Source: Vairimorpha ceranae (Eukaryota; Microsporidia; Nosematidae). From it: a stretch of DNA of 64,000 nt. The stretch spans positions 62,001 through 126,000 of the forward strand of contig NW_020169299.1 in NCBI RefSeq assembly GCF_000988165.1, in the 5' to 3' direction. The notes below the pieces were generated by a model, which did not search any database, had not been told where the DNA came from, and was given only the letters and a program-made list of their open reading frames with translations. Position numbers and translations under genes: made by a program. Positions 41,635 through 50,882 of the stretch are shown here, piece by piece; position 1 is the stretch's first letter; every line of letters starts with the position of its first letter.

Positions 41635-42789
41635 ATGATAGAACGGGAATATTATGATAACGAAGTTTTCGAAGAACATAATGTATGGAGAAAAAATGTA
41701 CCATACATGTATGATTTAATGTTCTCTTACGCCTTAAAGTGGCCTTCTTTGTCAGTACAATATTTTCCTGATAGTAGAAGAGATGATAGAAAAGAAAGCA
41801 CTTCTCAAAGATTGTTACTTAGCACCAACACCAATGGTGAAGAACAAGAATATATTCATATTGCATCTGTCGAGTTTCCTGATAAATATGATGAATTGTT
41901 AAGTGATGATTGTAATGGAGATCTAAGATTTAAATTTGAACAGTCTATACCAGTGCACAGTTCAATTAATGTTGTTAGGTACAATCCTGTAGCATTTCAT
42001 TTACTTGCTGCTAGATTTGACACAGAAGACATTCACATATTTGATTATACTAAACATTTAGCAACAAGTGAATATGCTGAACCTGATGTTGTGCTAAAAG
42101 GTCATTCTAAGGGGGGTTATGGATTATGCTGGAATCCGCTTATTACTTCTGAACTTGCTACAGCGGGAGAAGATAATAAAATCTGTATTTTTAATATTAC
42201 AGAATCTAGTAAAAATATAAGAGCTACTACTAAATTAAAATATCATTCAAAGATTGTAAATGAAATATCATATAATTACAATAATGACACTGTTCTTGCA
42301 TCAGTGAGTGACGACAAGTCTTTGATAATTTGGGATACAAAAATAAAAAAGCCTAGTTATGTTGTGTCCGACGCACATGAATCTGATATTTTATCCTGCC
42401 ATTTTTCACCGTTAAATTCGTTTTATTTGGCTACTAGCTCTGAGGACAGATCGGTGAAAATATGGGATACAAGAAATCTCAGTACTTCTGTTTACACTTT
42501 GCTAAGACACTCTAGTGGGTGTGGAAAAGTCCAGTGGTCTCCACATTTCGAAAGCATATTGGCATCGGCTGGCAAAGATAAGCGCGTTTGTATGTGGGAT
42601 TTGTCACTTTACGGAAATATTTTATCAGAAGAAGATGCTTTAGATGGTCCTCCCGAATTAATGTTTTTACATGGGGGACACACTGATAATGTTGTTGATA
42701 TTTCGTGGAATCCTGCAGAGATTTATGAGATTGCGAGTGTTTCTGAAGACAATGTCTTGCAAATCTGGCAAATACCAGAAAGAGAATAA
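41635..42789 (+). CDS. MSI1: RbAp48/Msi1-type WD40 histone chaperone
   Basis: A 384-residue WD40 propeller. The N-terminus (EEHNVWRKNVPYMYDL and KWPSLSVQYFPD) is the histone-H4-binding helix and start of the Msi1/RbAp46-48/Hat2 family, followed by seven repeats, several with IWDT or WD endings (for example DKSLIIWDT, DRSVKIWDT, DKRVCMWD). Such proteins serve in CAF-1, the Hat1 acetyltransferase and Rpd3-type deacetylases. Which complex uses this one cannot be told. The stop codon sits inside AATAAA. The length is normal for the family. Confidence 0.92.
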   Translation: MIEREYYDNEVFEEHNVWRKNVPYMYDLMFSYALKWPSLSVQYFPDSRRDDRKESTSQRLLLSTNTNGEEQEYIHIASVEFPDKYDELLSDDCNGDLRFKFEQSIPVHSSINVVRYNPVAFHLLAARFDTEDIHIFDYTKHLATSEYAEPDVVLKGHSKGGYGLCWNPLITSELATAGEDNKICIFNITESSKNIRATTKLKYHSKIVNEISYNYNNDTVLASVSDDKSLIIWDTKIKKPSYVVSDAHESDILSCHFSPLNSFYLATSSEDRSVKIWDTRNLSTSVYTLLRHSSGCGKVQWSPHFESILASAGKDKRVCMWDLSLYGNILSEEDALDGPPELMFLHGGHTDNVVDISWNPAEIYEIASVSEDNVLQIWQIPERE

Positions 42790-43033
42790 AGTAAATTTAT
42801 AAATTATATATTATTACTTTTAAACATTACGGTTTTGCATCAAAAGAATGTTTATATGGTTTTATTATGTTAAAGGTTATAAATCCTATTTATCATGTAT
42901 ACATACTAATTTGATTAAAAGGACTGCTAAAAATTGTATTTTTAAATTGTATAGTTAATTTTAAAAATAAAAATATGTTGTATTAATTTTTACTATATAT
43001 CTTTTCAAATTATTTAATAAATTTATTTATAAA
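42790..43033. other. Non-coding spacer left of RNA candidate
   Basis: AT-rich with no gene. Together with 43034-43273 it makes a 480-bp gap before the Aurora gene. Confidence 0.5.
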
Positions 43034-43180
43034 GCAAGGAGGTTTTACACACCTGTACGGCTGTTTATGTCCGCTTACAAATAAAAGCGATTATTTAGAA
43101 TTTTTTTGTGCTTAATTCTATCCGAAATTTTTGTTATAAAAAACTTTAAAACACCACGCATTGCGGTAATTACTTTTTTC
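43034..43180 (+). ncRNA. Candidate structured RNA (unassigned)
   Basis: A patch clearly richer in GC than its surroundings, with consecutive short hairpins: AGGT/ACCT (43040-43054), CGG/CCG (43058-43073) or CGCTT/AAGCG (43072-43089), and TAGAATT/AATTCTA (43096-43120). These are followed by AAATTTTTG (43125-43133), which resembles the Sm-protein site of spliceosomal snRNAs. A T-run lies near 43,174. I could not match it to U1, U2, U4, U5, U6, RNase P or SRP RNA. The orientation is a guess from the Sm-like site. Confidence 0.3.
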
Positions 43181-43273
43181 TAGTTTTTTATAGATATGTT
43201 TGTTAATCTATGTATTTAAAAGTATCTAGAACTTGTAATAAAAAAATCGATTAATAAATTTAACCCTAAAAAT

Positions 43274-44089
43274 ATGGAGAAGAAGTCTTTTTTTACTATA
43301 GACGATTTCGAGCTAGGAAAGCCGTTAGGTCGTGGCAAATTTGGTGAGGTGTGGATGGCCAAGGAAAAAAATAAAGATTTTATTGTAGCTTTGAAAATAA
43401 TTAAAAGAGCTTCAATTCTAACAAAAGAAACTGCAAAACAAATTAGAAGAGAAATTGATATTCATAGAAGATTAAAACATGATAACATTCTTAGAATGTA
43501 TGGCTATTTTTACGACTCTGAAAGATTGTATTTAATTTTAGAATTTGCGGGAAAAGGAGAATTTTTTAAAATTTTAAATGAAAACAATGGCAAGTTTTCT
43601 GAAAAAACAACTTCTGTTTACATTAAACAACTTATAGATGCCTTGATTTACATGCACAAAAATGATGTTATTCATCGCGATATAAAACCAGAAAATCTCC
43701 TTCTTGGATCTGACGACCGCTTAAAATTGGCAGATTTTGGCTGGGCAGTCAAAAACAAAGACAAAAAACGTATGACTTTTTGCGGTACACTTGAATATTT
43801 ATCACCAGAAATGCTAAATAACGAAATACATGACTATAACATAGATATTTGGTGTTTAGGTGTATTAACTTATGAATTTCTTGTTGGTAAACCTCCGTTT
43901 GAAATTAAGCCTAGATCACTTAGAGAAGCAAAAAGAAAAATTGTATCTGGGGATATAGTAAGACCCGAGACAATGAGTACAATAGCTTTTGATTTTATTG
44001 AACAATTGTTAGTTAATAATAAAAATCAAAGAATGTCATTACATGGGGCACTTAACCATGTATTTATTACTAAATATAATAAAAAATAA
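43274..44089 (+). CDS. IPL1: Aurora-family mitotic kinase (Ipl1-like)
   Basis: A 271-residue protein that is almost only kinase domain. Motifs are GRGKFGEV (19-26), K41, REIDIHRRLKHDNILRMYGYF (the Aurora LRHPNILRLYGYF block), HRDIKPEN (134-141), DFGWAV (154-159, the FGW form being typical of Aurora) and an activation segment with T168 (RMTFCGTLEYLSPE). Aurora B/Ipl1 corrects kinetochore attachments and phosphorylates histone H3. There is no N-terminal extension. ATG follows CCC (aaccctaaaaatATG). The Nop9-like gene begins 18 bp after the stop. Confidence 0.92.
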   Translation: MEKKSFFTIDDFELGKPLGRGKFGEVWMAKEKNKDFIVALKIIKRASILTKETAKQIRREIDIHRRLKHDNILRMYGYFYDSERLYLILEFAGKGEFFKILNENNGKFSEKTTSVYIKQLIDALIYMHKNDVIHRDIKPENLLLGSDDRLKLADFGWAVKNKDKKRMTFCGTLEYLSPEMLNNEIHDYNIDIWCLGVLTYEFLVGKPPFEIKPRSLREAKRKIVSGDIVRPETMSTIAFDFIEQLLVNNKNQRMSLHGALNHVFITKYNKK

Positions 44090-44107
44090 ACGTATTTCTA
44101 TACCCTT

Positions 44108-45283
44108 ATGAATAGTTTTGAAACTGTCAAAGAATATTTTAAAAATATTGATTTTGATATTGTTGATGATTCCTTGATATTAGATAATGTCTATAAAGAA
44201 ATAGATGGATATGAAGAGAAACTTGCATTAGATCTAGAGACTGTTATTAATTTTGAATTACTTGTTCAAAAAAGTAATTTTTTACAGATTATTAATTTGT
44301 GTAAAAAAATTAATATTCATTTTTTGTCTTTAAAGAAAACTGGTTCTAAGTTTATTGAACTTATTTTTGAGACAATTAATATTATGAAAGATTTAGATTG
44401 GAAGCTTATTCATAAGTTTATATTTAAACCCGTTATTAATAATTTTACTGAACTTTGTGTTGACAAAAATGCAACACATGTAGTGCGTAAATTTTTTATT
44501 ATTTATTTTTGCGATAAAAACATTGAACGTCGTAATTTTAAAAATGAATTTTCTTATATTTTGAAAGAAGATATGTCACTTGACACTCTTATTACTGTAA
44601 TACACTACTTAAAGTTTATGAAGTCGAAATCTTTGTTAAGAAAAATTGTTAGGATTTTTGTAAATTCAAAATATACATTTAATAAGTTGTATACATATAT
44701 TTTTGAAGATTTAATAAATCTCTCAGATGATAAATCTTTAGAAATGGTTTACCAACGCATTAAACCACAGTTTATAGACTATATAAATGATAACTATGGT
44801 GTGTTTGTAATTTTGGCGCTTATAAAAAAATATCCGAAAGAAAATGATTTTTATTTTTCATATTGCACGAAAGGTATGAAAAATACGAACGTTTTACTGC
44901 GAGTAACTGAAAATTACTGTAAACTTGGGGAATATAAAAAAGTTAAAAAAATTTTACTGAATTTTTATGAAATAAAAAATGAAGTCTTTAAAAACTTGTT
45001 GTTAAGGAGCACTGATACACCAGATACAAAGCATATAAATCTTGTAGTATGTCTTATGAATGCTAATTTATATGGCATTAATGATGATTTTATTAAATAT
45101 TATAAAAATGAATGGATACATAGAAAATTTGGATTGACATTACTTAAAGGCTTTTTTGAAGGAGGCGCAGAAAATGCTTGTAAATCTGCTTTTGCTAGAA
45201 AAATAAATGTTGGTGCTAGCTTACATAAAAAAAAGGAAGGTAAACAATTGTTAAACCTTATAAAATCATATAAAAGATTATAA
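44108..45283 (+). CDS. NOP9: Pumilio-repeat protein, Nop9-like
   Basis: A 391-residue helical repeat protein. A Puf-type repeat core is visible (LCVDKNATHVVRKFF, then a later NYGVFVILALIKKYP), and the C-terminal helix block with a basic tail resembles Nop9, a nucleolar Pumilio protein needed for 18S rRNA maturation. Yeast Nop9 is 666 residues, so this is reduced. Other PUF proteins such as Puf6 are possible. ATG follows CCC (acccttATG) directly after the Aurora gene on the same strand. It converges with the p24 gene, with 85 bp between stops. Confidence 0.6.
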   Translation: MNSFETVKEYFKNIDFDIVDDSLILDNVYKEIDGYEEKLALDLETVINFELLVQKSNFLQIINLCKKINIHFLSLKKTGSKFIELIFETINIMKDLDWKLIHKFIFKPVINNFTELCVDKNATHVVRKFFIIYFCDKNIERRNFKNEFSYILKEDMSLDTLITVIHYLKFMKSKSLLRKIVRIFVNSKYTFNKLYTYIFEDLINLSDDKSLEMVYQRIKPQFIDYINDNYGVFVILALIKKYPKENDFYFSYCTKGMKNTNVLLRVTENYCKLGEYKKVKKILLNFYEIKNEVFKNLLLRSTDTPDTKHINLVVCLMNANLYGINDDFIKYYKNEWIHRKFGLTLLKGFFEGGAENACKSAFARKINVGASLHKKKEGKQLLNLIKSYKRL

Positions 45284-45368
45284 TCCTCTTTAATTGTTTC
45301 ATCTATGCTACTATTTTCTAATTTATAACAAAAAAAAGTTTAAAAATTAATTAAAATGAAATCATTTA

Positions 45369-45968
45369 TTAAATAAGCTTTTTAGTCTTAAAAAATGTCT
45401 TCATCTGATTTAATAGATATATCTCCACGATAACATAAACAATAAGTACAACCATTGATAGAAGTATCGAAAAAATAAATGTTTTTTTACTTTCAACATC
45501 TACACGCGATAACTTTGTAATAAGCTTATCAATATAATTATTCATATCCATCATAACATTGCCAATTTTTGTAAGAGAGTAAGTCGCCGGTTCGATTCTG
45601 ACTTGTTTGGCCACATCTTTCCTAAATGTATCAAACTGTGTGTCAAATTTGATTTCCAACTCAGCAGTTTTAGATTTGTTATTTTCAAAAAAATTTGCAG
45701 TCATCGTACATTTTATATCCTTCGTATCTGTCACATTAAAAGAAAAATCCTTTTTACCTTTTTTTATAACTTTTCCTGAAAAAAATTTACTGCCATCATT
45801 CGCAGTTATAACTACAGAAAAATCCGCATTAGAATTGGGAAGTATATTAAACCAACCTGTACATATTTGATTTCCTGTAACATCAAAAATTATTTCCTGT
45901 TTTCTTTTGTGGATGTCAAAAAGAAAAATTTCACAAAATATTTTGGAAAAAAAAATCAGCATAAACAT
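45369..45968 (-). CDS. p24/emp24 family cargo receptor
   Basis: A 199-residue type I membrane protein of the p24 family. It has a signal peptide (MFMLIFFSKIFCEI), a GOLD domain with the paired Cys (CTGWF and IKCTM), a coiled-coil segment, one membrane helix near the C-terminus (IFSILLSMVVLIVYVIVEIYLL) and a short tail with FF and KK, the COPII/COPI sorting signals. These proteins cycle between ER and Golgi and help sort GPI-anchored cargo. The start is set by CCCC just before ATG 45968; the open frame itself extends 16 codons further. Confidence 0.88.
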   Translation of the reverse strand: MFMLIFFSKIFCEIFLFDIHKRKQEIIFDVTGNQICTGWFNILPNSNADFSVVITANDGSKFFSGKVIKKGKKDFSFNVTDTKDIKCTMTANFFENNKSKTAELEIKFDTQFDTFRKDVAKQVRIEPATYSLTKIGNVMMDMNNYIDKLITKLSRVDVESKKTFIFSILLSMVVLIVYVIVEIYLLNQMKTFFKTKKLI

Positions 45969-45972
45969 TTTA

Positions 45973-45976
45973 GGGG
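45973..45976 (-). promoter_or_regulatory. CCCC motif (minus strand) fixing the start at 45968
   Basis: On the minus strand CCCC lies four bases before ATG 45968 (acccctaaaATG). It selects this ATG over one 16 codons upstream. Confidence 0.6.
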
Positions 45977-46218
45977 TAAAAATAATCTGAAAAGCATTAG
46001 AAAAAATAATCTTCAAATGAATAACATGAAGAGCGCTAGAAAAAACAATTTAAAAAGAACAATTATGGAAATGCAAGAAAAATAATCTATTTAAAAAACA
46101 ATCTTAAAAGAGTTATGATTTTTTCTTAAATAAAGAAAATTCTATTTTACAAAAAAATGTTAAAGTTTTTTTATTTCTAAGTATCAATTATTTTGTCAAG
46201 ATAATCTTGCACCATAAA

Positions 46219-49203
46219 CTATTCTTCCAAAATAAAATATCTAAAATATTCTATAAATTCTTCACATTCGTAAATAATTGTTTTCTTTCGATGACACAAT
46301 TGTAAAATATCATAAATTGACAAAAATTCATTTAAAGAATTTCTACAAGATAATAAAATTACAAAAACGTTATCAGTCACTAACATTGCTTCAGAGAATG
46401 TCACAATGCAAATAGTATTTTTTGAAATTTTATTTATCTCGTGTACAACCTTGCGTTTACATTTTGTACCAGATTCAAAACTATCAAGTGCCAATCTCGT
46501 GAGAATTTCCTGACTAAGCATCTGATACTCACTTTTCTCTCGACAGACAATCAACAATCGAGATTCGTTTTTTAAATGTTCTAAAGAAAAAGTAACAAAT
46601 TGCTTTAGTACTTCTTTGTAAAAGTACATGTTTGTTACATAAAAGTTTATATCTACGTCATATTTACCACTTAAAACTAATGTACCGGTAGTATCATATT
46701 GTTTTCTTATTAAGTCGTCAACCAATTTAATATGTTGACACTTTTTATGAATATTAAGTAATTTTATGTCTTCACAACTGTGATAACCAGTTTTTAAAAA
46801 ATCATCAATAGTTTCATTCACTCCAACTTTACAAAATTCTTCATAAAATTTATTTGATGCTAAATCATAAACAACAATTTTATAAAAAGGCTGTTTCTCA
46901 ATTCTTATAAAGGCATTACATTCTCTGGTTATAAAAACAGGTTGATTGTCAATATAAAAGATAAGATAAAAATATTTAAGTCTATCAGATTTAAAGATAT
47001 AATATATATAAGAACCACAATCTAATAAGTTAATTGTATAACTTTGCTTTTCTTTTAAAATTTTAGTAGTGGGTTGTAATTTACTAAAGATCTCTAAAGA
47101 AAATAGCAAAAGATTCCATCTTTTCATGTAAAGTAGAAATTCTATAAATGCACTAAGAATTCTTTCAATATTTTTGGCAACAAATCCTAAATCACATTTT
47201 AAAGCAAAATTGGAAATCGGATATTTTTTAATGTGTGCAATTGCAAGAACCAACAATTTAAACTCTGTAGTATTTTTAATTTCAATGTTAAGATTAGAAG
47301 CCATTTCTGCTAAATTATATTCTTCATCTTTTCTAATTTGAATATTTGTAAAATCCTTATTTGTTAAAAGTAACTTAAGGATGTCATCTGTAGAACACAA
47401 AAAGTCTATATTTTTAATCCAATCATAAATTGTCTCATGGTCTAAATAATAAAATGATGAAATTCTACCGAATTCGGTAGAATAAAACTTCCAAAGAAGG
47501 TAGGACTCTGAGTCATTTTTGTAAACAGTTATTAATCCACATTCTTCTAATCTCATAACTGTAAGATAAATATATTCTGATAACACAGTATCCTCATCAT
47601 TTATTTCTTTTTCTTCTAATCCGTACAGGCTAGGATTCTTTTTAGATCTAACATACATAAACGTATTTTTAAACCAATTTAATCCTTCTGTAATATTATT
47701 TATGCTATTAAGATAAATTTCAGAATTTATTAAATTTGCTACGTGTCGTAATAACTTACTTTCTACGTCTTGATTATTTTTTATCATGTTAAGATAACTT
47801 CCGACTTTTTTATATTCAGTGATCAAAACTGCTTCTCCTGTTATTTTGTATTGAGGTCTACCCGCTCTACCGAATATTTGGAAAACATCTAAAATTCCAA
47901 GATCTTTAAATTTTCCTAATGTAGGATCGTAAAATGTAGTACCTTTAATAACAACAACGTGGGCTGGTAAATTAACTCCCCAAGCCAATGTACTTGTACA
48001 CACTAAAATATCAATATCTCCTTTTTTAAATTTATTTTCCATGTACAATCTAATATTTCTAGGTAATCCAGCATGATGTATTCCTATTTTGTGAATTAAT
48101 AGATATTCAAGAATATCATTTAGTTTACATTTTCGATCTAAATTGGTTGTATACTCGGTGTTAATTAATAATTTAGATGTATTAATGGTTTCATGTCGAG
48201 CAGTAACAAAAATTAAAACTTGCTTTTTATCTCGTCTAAATTTTTCAATTTTTTCAACAAATAATGCATCAGCTTGTTTTCTTGTTGTATTTTGATAAAT
48301 TCCTATAATTGATGTTTTTAAAGAAACAGGTCGATATCTTTGATCAAAATAAAAGATTTTGTTGGTTTTTAAAAATTTCCCCACATCTTCATAATTTGGT
48401 AGAGTAGCTGACAACCCAATTATTCTTATATGCTTTTGTTGTAATTCTATATATCTAAATATTCTACATACAATAGATTCTAACACACTTCCTCTATCAT
48501 CTTGTAAAATGTGTATTTCATCAATAATTACAAGATTGATAAAATTTTGAAAAATATTATTTAGTTTACGAGTGTATGCATCAAATTTTTCAGGCGTGCA
48601 AATAATAAGATCACTTTTTAATAAATCTCTATTGGAAAGTTCCGTATCCCCTGTAAATTCTATAACATTATAATTTTTAAGTTTAGATTTATATTTATGC
48701 GTAATCTCACAAGCCAGTGCTTTCATCGGTACAATATAAATAATTTTACTATTTTTTCTTTTTAAAGCTCTTAAAATCCCAAGAAGAGCAACATCTGTTT
48801 TCCCAGAACCTGTCGGTGCACACACTAAAAAATTTGTATCTGTTTTGTATGCACATTCAAAAACTTGAGATTGAATAAAATTAAATTTTGTATATTCAAA
48901 AAATTTAGCATCTTCTTCTGTACAACTAGTAGACAGTAGAATCTTTTCATCAATATTTGCTGATTTTATTTCTGGTAAGCAAAATTCAGCATAATATTTT
49001 TTGTTTTCTCCGCTTTCTTCTTTTGTTTCAAAAAACTCTTTATTTTTACATATTTGTTCTGCTAAAGAAATGTTTTCGTATCCAAGTAATTCTATAAGAT
49101 CTTCCTGATATGTTTCTTTAACTAATATTTGTGAAATAATCTTACGTAGCTCAAAAATTGTTATATTTAATTTTTTTGATATTTCCTTGATTATCTCATC
49201 CAT
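46219..49203 (-). CDS. Brr2/Slh1-type Ski2-like RNA helicase, reduced
   Basis: A 994-residue helicase. The first cassette is complete: CAPTGSGKT (128-136), DEIH (228-231), SAT (265-267), and a second RecA domain with STLAWGVNLPAH and QIFGRAGRPQY, followed by winged-helix and Sec63 regions (to about residue 830). Brr2 and Slh1/ASCC3 proteins have two cassettes and over 1900 residues. Here the rest is a short piece that aligns with the end of cassette 2 (RLLIVCREKSEYQ, then YDILQLC in place of YDVLQMVGRANRP). It could be Brr2 (U4/U6 unwinding) or Slh1 (ribosome quality control); no symbol is given. The motif before ATG is GGGC. Confidence 0.85.
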   Translation of the reverse strand: MDEIIKEISKKLNITIFELRKIISQILVKETYQEDLIELLGYENISLAEQICKNKEFFETKEESGENKKYYAEFCLPEIKSANIDEKILLSTSCTEEDAKFFEYTKFNFIQSQVFECAYKTDTNFLVCAPTGSGKTDVALLGILRALKRKNSKIIYIVPMKALACEITHKYKSKLKNYNVIEFTGDTELSNRDLLKSDLIICTPEKFDAYTRKLNNIFQNFINLVIIDEIHILQDDRGSVLESIVCRIFRYIELQQKHIRIIGLSATLPNYEDVGKFLKTNKIFYFDQRYRPVSLKTSIIGIYQNTTRKQADALFVEKIEKFRRDKKQVLIFVTARHETINTSKLLINTEYTTNLDRKCKLNDILEYLLIHKIGIHHAGLPRNIRLYMENKFKKGDIDILVCTSTLAWGVNLPAHVVVIKGTTFYDPTLGKFKDLGILDVFQIFGRAGRPQYKITGEAVLITEYKKVGSYLNMIKNNQDVESKLLRHVANLINSEIYLNSINNITEGLNWFKNTFMYVRSKKNPSLYGLEEKEINDEDTVLSEYIYLTVMRLEECGLITVYKNDSESYLLWKFYSTEFGRISSFYYLDHETIYDWIKNIDFLCSTDDILKLLLTNKDFTNIQIRKDEEYNLAEMASNLNIEIKNTTEFKLLVLAIAHIKKYPISNFALKCDLGFVAKNIERILSAFIEFLLYMKRWNLLLFSLEIFSKLQPTTKILKEKQSYTINLLDCGSYIYYIFKSDRLKYFYLIFYIDNQPVFITRECNAFIRIEKQPFYKIVVYDLASNKFYEEFCKVGVNETIDDFLKTGYHSCEDIKLLNIHKKCQHIKLVDDLIRKQYDTTGTLVLSGKYDVDINFYVTNMYFYKEVLKQFVTFSLEHLKNESRLLIVCREKSEYQMLSQEILTRLALDSFESGTKCKRKVVHEINKISKNTICIVTFSEAMLVTDNVFVILLSCRNSLNEFLSIYDILQLCHRKKTIIYECEEFIEYFRYFILEE

Positions 49204-49798
49204 TTATGCCCTTTGTAATATACATTTTTTTTAAATACCAAAATTAAAGAATAAGGCAATCTATTTGTATTTAATTGTTGTATAAGGCAATCTATTTGTA
49301 TTTAATTGTTGTATAAGGCAGTCTATTTGTATTTAATTGTTGTATAAAAAATATTTATTTATCTTTTAACAATTATTTAAAAACAAACAGTCAACCTTAA
49401 TTATATAACAGCTTGTCTAAAATATAAGCAGAATTTAATTAAATACATATACTTTATTAAAGCATTAGAATATAAATATCTGTATTTTTTATAAAATTAA
49501 ACTAACAAAATATTTTATCTTTAATAGAAAATATTATATTTGGAAATAAACTTTTAAAATCACAAAGATCATATTTTTTGTAACTTAAAGTTTTTATTGA
49601 AATTTAGATTTAAGAACAGTTAAATAGTACTATAGATTTTTTTTGTTAGAAGTGTTATATAGAAAAACTTTTTATTTATCACTTTGAATGTAAACATTTT
49701 AAAGTTTTTTAAAACATAAAAATATTTTTTTTTGTATGCAAATTTAATCTTAAAATTTTACTAAATTTTTCAAAATGGCTTACCTAAATCTTTTTCTT
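49204..49798. other. Non-coding spacer with tandem repeat
   Basis: No gene is visible. It contains the 31-bp triple repeat at 49251-49343 and otherwise AT-rich sequence. Confidence 0.55.
49251..49343. repeat. Three tandem 31-bp repeats
   Basis: The unit begins ATAAGGCAATCTATTTGTAT and ends TTAATTGTTGT. Copies are at 49251-49281, 49282-49312 and 49313-49343. Copies 1 and 2 are identical and copy 3 has one A-to-G change. They start 48 bp upstream of the helicase start codon. Confidence 0.95.
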
Positions 49799-50752
49799 TT
49801 AGTTCTTTTTTGTTGATTTTTGTAAATAATTTTGTGTTATTTTTCTTAATGCGCATAAATACAAGTATAAAAATAACAAAATGCCGTATCTAAAGTGAAT
49901 AAAAAAATAACTGAGAGCTAAAAATATCTGCTCTCTTTTTAATCTAATACAATATATTGATGTTATTGGTAAAAAATAAAAGGCTAATAAATTAAGTCCT
50001 GTAGTAAAAATACTTCCTTCTTGGTGCTCTTCAATCCAGTCAAAAAGATGGAATAAAAAAGTAAAAATACAGAACAATGCAAATTGATTAATGTCAAAAT
50101 GCGTGTTTTTAAAAGGTATGTAAAAATATTTTCCTGATGTAAAAGCATCTACATTTTGTAAAGCTCTAAGAAATGTACAAAAATGTTTAACATATTTCCT
50201 TGAATATTGGATCTGAATATTCAATGTAAAAGGGAAATTTAAATCTGGCTCATAAATTAGATCTCTTATGCTAGCATGATACTTATTTGGAAAATAAAAG
50301 TTAGAAATACTTGCAAGATCTGAATTTGGTTGTGTATTTCGTAAAGGAAAAATTTGTGTAAAATTTTCATCTCCAAACGTAAGGTAAATTACAGTAAAAT
50401 ACTTAGAAGTTAATTTTTTATCATTTGTCGTAAAAATTATATCTCTGTAGTAAATTTTAATATTCTTAACACTTCCATACAACAAATCAAAGAAATTAGA
50501 ATATTTTTTGTCACAAAGAATAAGAATAGTATTAGCAGGAGATACTATTAAGTCAAACTCATCCTTATATTTCATAGGTGCAACCTCAAAAGGATTTGTA
50601 AGTTTCTTAAAAAGAAGGTTAGAAGATGTGACAGCTGTCAAATAAGGTTTTTGTATAATAAAATAAGTAGCACAGACCAATAATATACATTGAATACCTT
50701 TTTTGTAGCTGAAGAATAAAGCCTCATATTTGCAAATTAATTTCAAGATCAT
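49799..50752 (-). CDS. Membrane protein of unknown function
   Basis: A 317-residue protein with one N-terminal hydrophobic segment (IQCILLVCATYFIIQ), a soluble region of about 160 residues, then three or four membrane segments in the C-terminal 100 residues and a basic tail. This is the arrangement of several ER multi-subunit proteins, including GPI transamidase subunits, but no diagnostic sequence is present and I leave it unnamed. ATG follows CCCC (caccccacATG). It is divergent from GAPDH, with 130 bp between start codons. Confidence 0.7.
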   Translation of the reverse strand: MILKLICKYEALFFSYKKGIQCILLVCATYFIIQKPYLTAVTSSNLLFKKLTNPFEVAPMKYKDEFDLIVSPANTILILCDKKYSNFFDLLYGSVKNIKIYYRDIIFTTNDKKLTSKYFTVIYLTFGDENFTQIFPLRNTQPNSDLASISNFYFPNKYHASIRDLIYEPDLNFPFTLNIQIQYSRKYVKHFCTFLRALQNVDAFTSGKYFYIPFKNTHFDINQFALFCIFTFLFHLFDWIEEHQEGSIFTTGLNLLAFYFLPITSIYCIRLKREQIFLALSYFFIHFRYGILLFLYLYLCALRKITQNYLQKSTKKN

Positions 50753-50882
50753 GTGGGGTGTAAAAAATACTTTTCTAAGTTACGCTCACCAACAAAAAAT
50801 AAATTTAAATAATTTGTTTGAGTTTTTTTACCAATAAATTTTTTTAAAAAAAACTATAAAAGAAAAAAAATTACCTAATTTT

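Noticed and set aside
45575..45610. GGTTCGATTC, a perfect tRNA box B, on the plus strand
   Set aside because: It lies inside the p24 gene on the other strand. No box A, cloverleaf or acceptor stem could be built upstream, so it is chance.
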